NCBI GenBank assembly: GCA_905211185.1
Contig: CAJLZR010000061.1
Location: 1 to 5,514 of the forward strand
Direction: 5' to 3'
DNA from: an uncultured Oscillospiraceae bacterium
Lineage (GTDB): Bacteria; Bacillota_A; Clostridia; Oscillospirales; Acutalibacteraceae
DNA: 5,514 nt
Position 1 is the first letter of the stretch, and each line of letters starts with the position of its first letter. The position numbers and the translations under genes were made by a program. The notes beneath the pieces were generated by a model. It worked only from the letters and a program-made list of their open reading frames with translations. It made no database searches and was not told the origin of the DNA. Of this stretch, positions 4,762-5,514 are shown piece by piece.

Positions 4762-5214
4762 CTATATTTCTCTAAGCTGTAAAAGCGTTGCAAGCTCGCT
4801 ATCCAAATTGCTTCTTCTGTTTTTCAAATCGTTTAATTTATTTTCATTTAATCTTATTTCTCTTGAGATTTTCTCTATTTCCCATTCGAGCCTTTCTCTT
4901 TCAAAACGGTCGTTTTCATTTTCTTGCGCTCGCAATTTTCTATCAAGTCTTGCTTCTAATTTATTTTTTTTCTTTTCCAAACGTTTTATTTCCGCTTCAT
5001 TTTTCTTGATCTTTGCTTGCAATTTAAACATGGTATAGTTATTGTTTTTCCGGCGATATTTGCGCATCTCTTGTTCTTGGATTCGGGCAGCTATTTCTTC
5101 ATTGGATGCGGTATAGTCAGATTCAACGTAAGTCACAGGTGCCGCCTTTGCGAAACTAAAACCAAAAGCTAAACTTGTGGCAGCCAAACCAAGTGCAGTT
5201 ATTTTCTTTAACAT
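4762..5214 (-). CDS. Small secreted coiled-coil protein of unknown function
   Basis: I do not recognise the family. The 150 residues start with a clear Sec signal peptide: MLKK, a hydrophobic stretch (5-21) and FAKA|AP, with predicted cleavage after Ala24. The mature part has a short linker (about 25-60) and then a long, highly charged, Lys/Arg/Glu-rich helical region (about 62-148) with leucine and isoleucine spaced for a coiled coil, probably a helical hairpin with a turn near 95-105. It has no cysteine, no second membrane segment, no lipobox and no sortase signal, so it is likely exported and soluble or held by partners. Start choice: this ATG follows AAAAGGAG with a 9-nt spacer and lies below a good promoter. 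A longer frame back to 5313 would begin upstream of that promoter and would bury the signal peptide. It has its own promoter and terminator, so it is monocistronic. The function is open; cell-envelope or spore-coat type roles are guesses only. Confidence 0.8.
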   Translation of the reverse strand: MLKKITALGLAATSLAFGFSFAKAAPVTYVESDYTASNEEIAARIQEQEMRKYRRKNNNYTMFKLQAKIKKNEAEIKRLEKKKNKLEARLDRKLRAQENENDRFERERLEWEIEKISREIRLNENKLNDLKNRRSNLDSELATLLQLREI

Positions 5215-5257
5215 AACATTAAACTCCTTTTCGTTTTTTACATATACTTGCTTTACC

Positions 5258-5286
5258 ATTGTAACATTAAACCATTGAAAAGTCAA
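5258..5286 (-). promoter_or_regulatory. Sigma-A promoter of the secreted coiled-coil gene
   Basis: On the - strand: TTGACT (5281-5286, 5 of 6), 17-bp spacer, TACAAT (5258-5263, 5 of 6), with TGT directly before the -10 as an extended element. The predicted start near 5251 gives a leader of about 37 nt before the ATG at 5214. This settles the start of the gene and predicts fairly strong expression. Confidence 0.82.
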
Positions 5287-5399
5287 ATACGCTCTATAAA
5301 CATACTTTGGCATGTATAGGTTGTAACCGGCGTATAAAATAATAAATTTATAAAACCATTATTAAAAAGCGAGCACACATATTTTCAAGCCTTTAAAAA

Positions 5400-5421
5400 A
5401 ATCACATTTTTCAATGTGATT
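5400..5421 (-). terminator. Rho-independent terminator of hslO
   Basis: On the - strand AATCACATT pairs with AATGTGATT around a GAAA tetraloop, nine pairs, followed by a run of T (5395-5399) adjoining the stem. The stem begins inside the hslO stop codon, an extremely tight stop-terminator arrangement. The stem is AT-rich, but the stable GAAA loop and the T-run favour function in this direction. Confidence 0.82.
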
Positions 5422-5514
5422 ATAAACGATTTATTAAATTTTGCAATTCTTCTTCACTAAATTGATATTTTGTATTACAGAATTGACATGTAATTTCACA
5501 ACCATGATCCTCAT
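5420..5514 (-). CDS. hslO: 33 kDa chaperonin Hsp33 (HslO), C-terminal end only
   Basis: Only the last 30 residues are in the window; the gene runs off its right edge. They include [18 protein letters not shown], which matches the end of the Hsp33 redox switch domain. Hsp33 is a cytoplasmic holdase that binds zinc through four cysteines (CxC and CxxC) when reduced and is activated by oxidative unfolding. The CxxC (CQFC) of the second pair is visible, and the CxC lies outside. An extra cysteine sits four residues before that motif (HGCEITC). The stop TAA (5420-5422) overlaps the terminator stem, so nothing is co-transcribed downstream. A stand-alone zinc-ribbon protein is an alternative, but the spacing and the FCNxKYxFxEEEL ending are characteristic. 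Confidence 0.87.
   Translation of the reverse strand, partial: EDHGCEITCQFCNTKYQFSEEELQNLINRL

Noticed and set aside
5215..5313. Longer start for the secreted coiled-coil protein
   Set aside because: It would begin upstream of the promoter at 5258-5286 and place 33 residues before a clear signal peptide that has its own ribosome binding site.

Overview
The window is an AT-rich stretch of bacterial chromosome, about one-third GC by eye (not computed). It looks like a low-GC Bacillota, most likely of the Clostridia. The reasons are the nrnA-truB-ribF gene order, the rplM-rpsI pair, strong GGAGG ribosome binding sites and sigma-A-type promoters. The standard code fits: every full-length gene ends in TAA or TAG, and tryptophan is TGG.

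Layout. On the + strand, 1-2011 holds the end of nrnA (DHH phosphoesterase, 5' end cut by the window), truB (tRNA Psi55 synthase) and a short ribF that keeps only the FAD synthetase domain. The genes are 6 and 13 nt apart and look like the distal part of the widespread translation/RNA-maintenance operon. On the - strand, reading right to left, come the last 30 codons of hslO (Hsp33) with its terminator, a small secreted coiled-coil protein of unknown function with its own promoter and terminator, and then rplM-rpsI-degV-rpsT. These last four follow one near-consensus promoter, and no terminator is visible between them.

The two groups converge at 2012-2350. This gap is not empty. It holds an array with a period of about 150 bp: three related terminator-like hairpins separated by two related ~120-bp spacers. 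Each spacer carries an almost identical promoter-like box. The hairpins pair better when read on the - strand and show compensatory changes between copies. The array may be duplicated rpsT terminators, or two tandem small RNA genes of about 105 nt. It starts exactly where ribF stops, at the boundary where the riboflavin kinase domain would normally begin.

A second point of interest lies upstream of degV. The only strong Shine-Dalgarno there serves a 12-codon, cysteine-rich reading frame (MCRCGCLLVYRI). It ends one base before the degV start codon, so it may be a translated, coupled leader peptide.

Together the genes serve RNA and ribosome maintenance (NrnA, TruB, L13, S9, S20), flavin cofactor synthesis, fatty-acid binding (DegV/FakB family) and redox-regulated protein folding (Hsp33).
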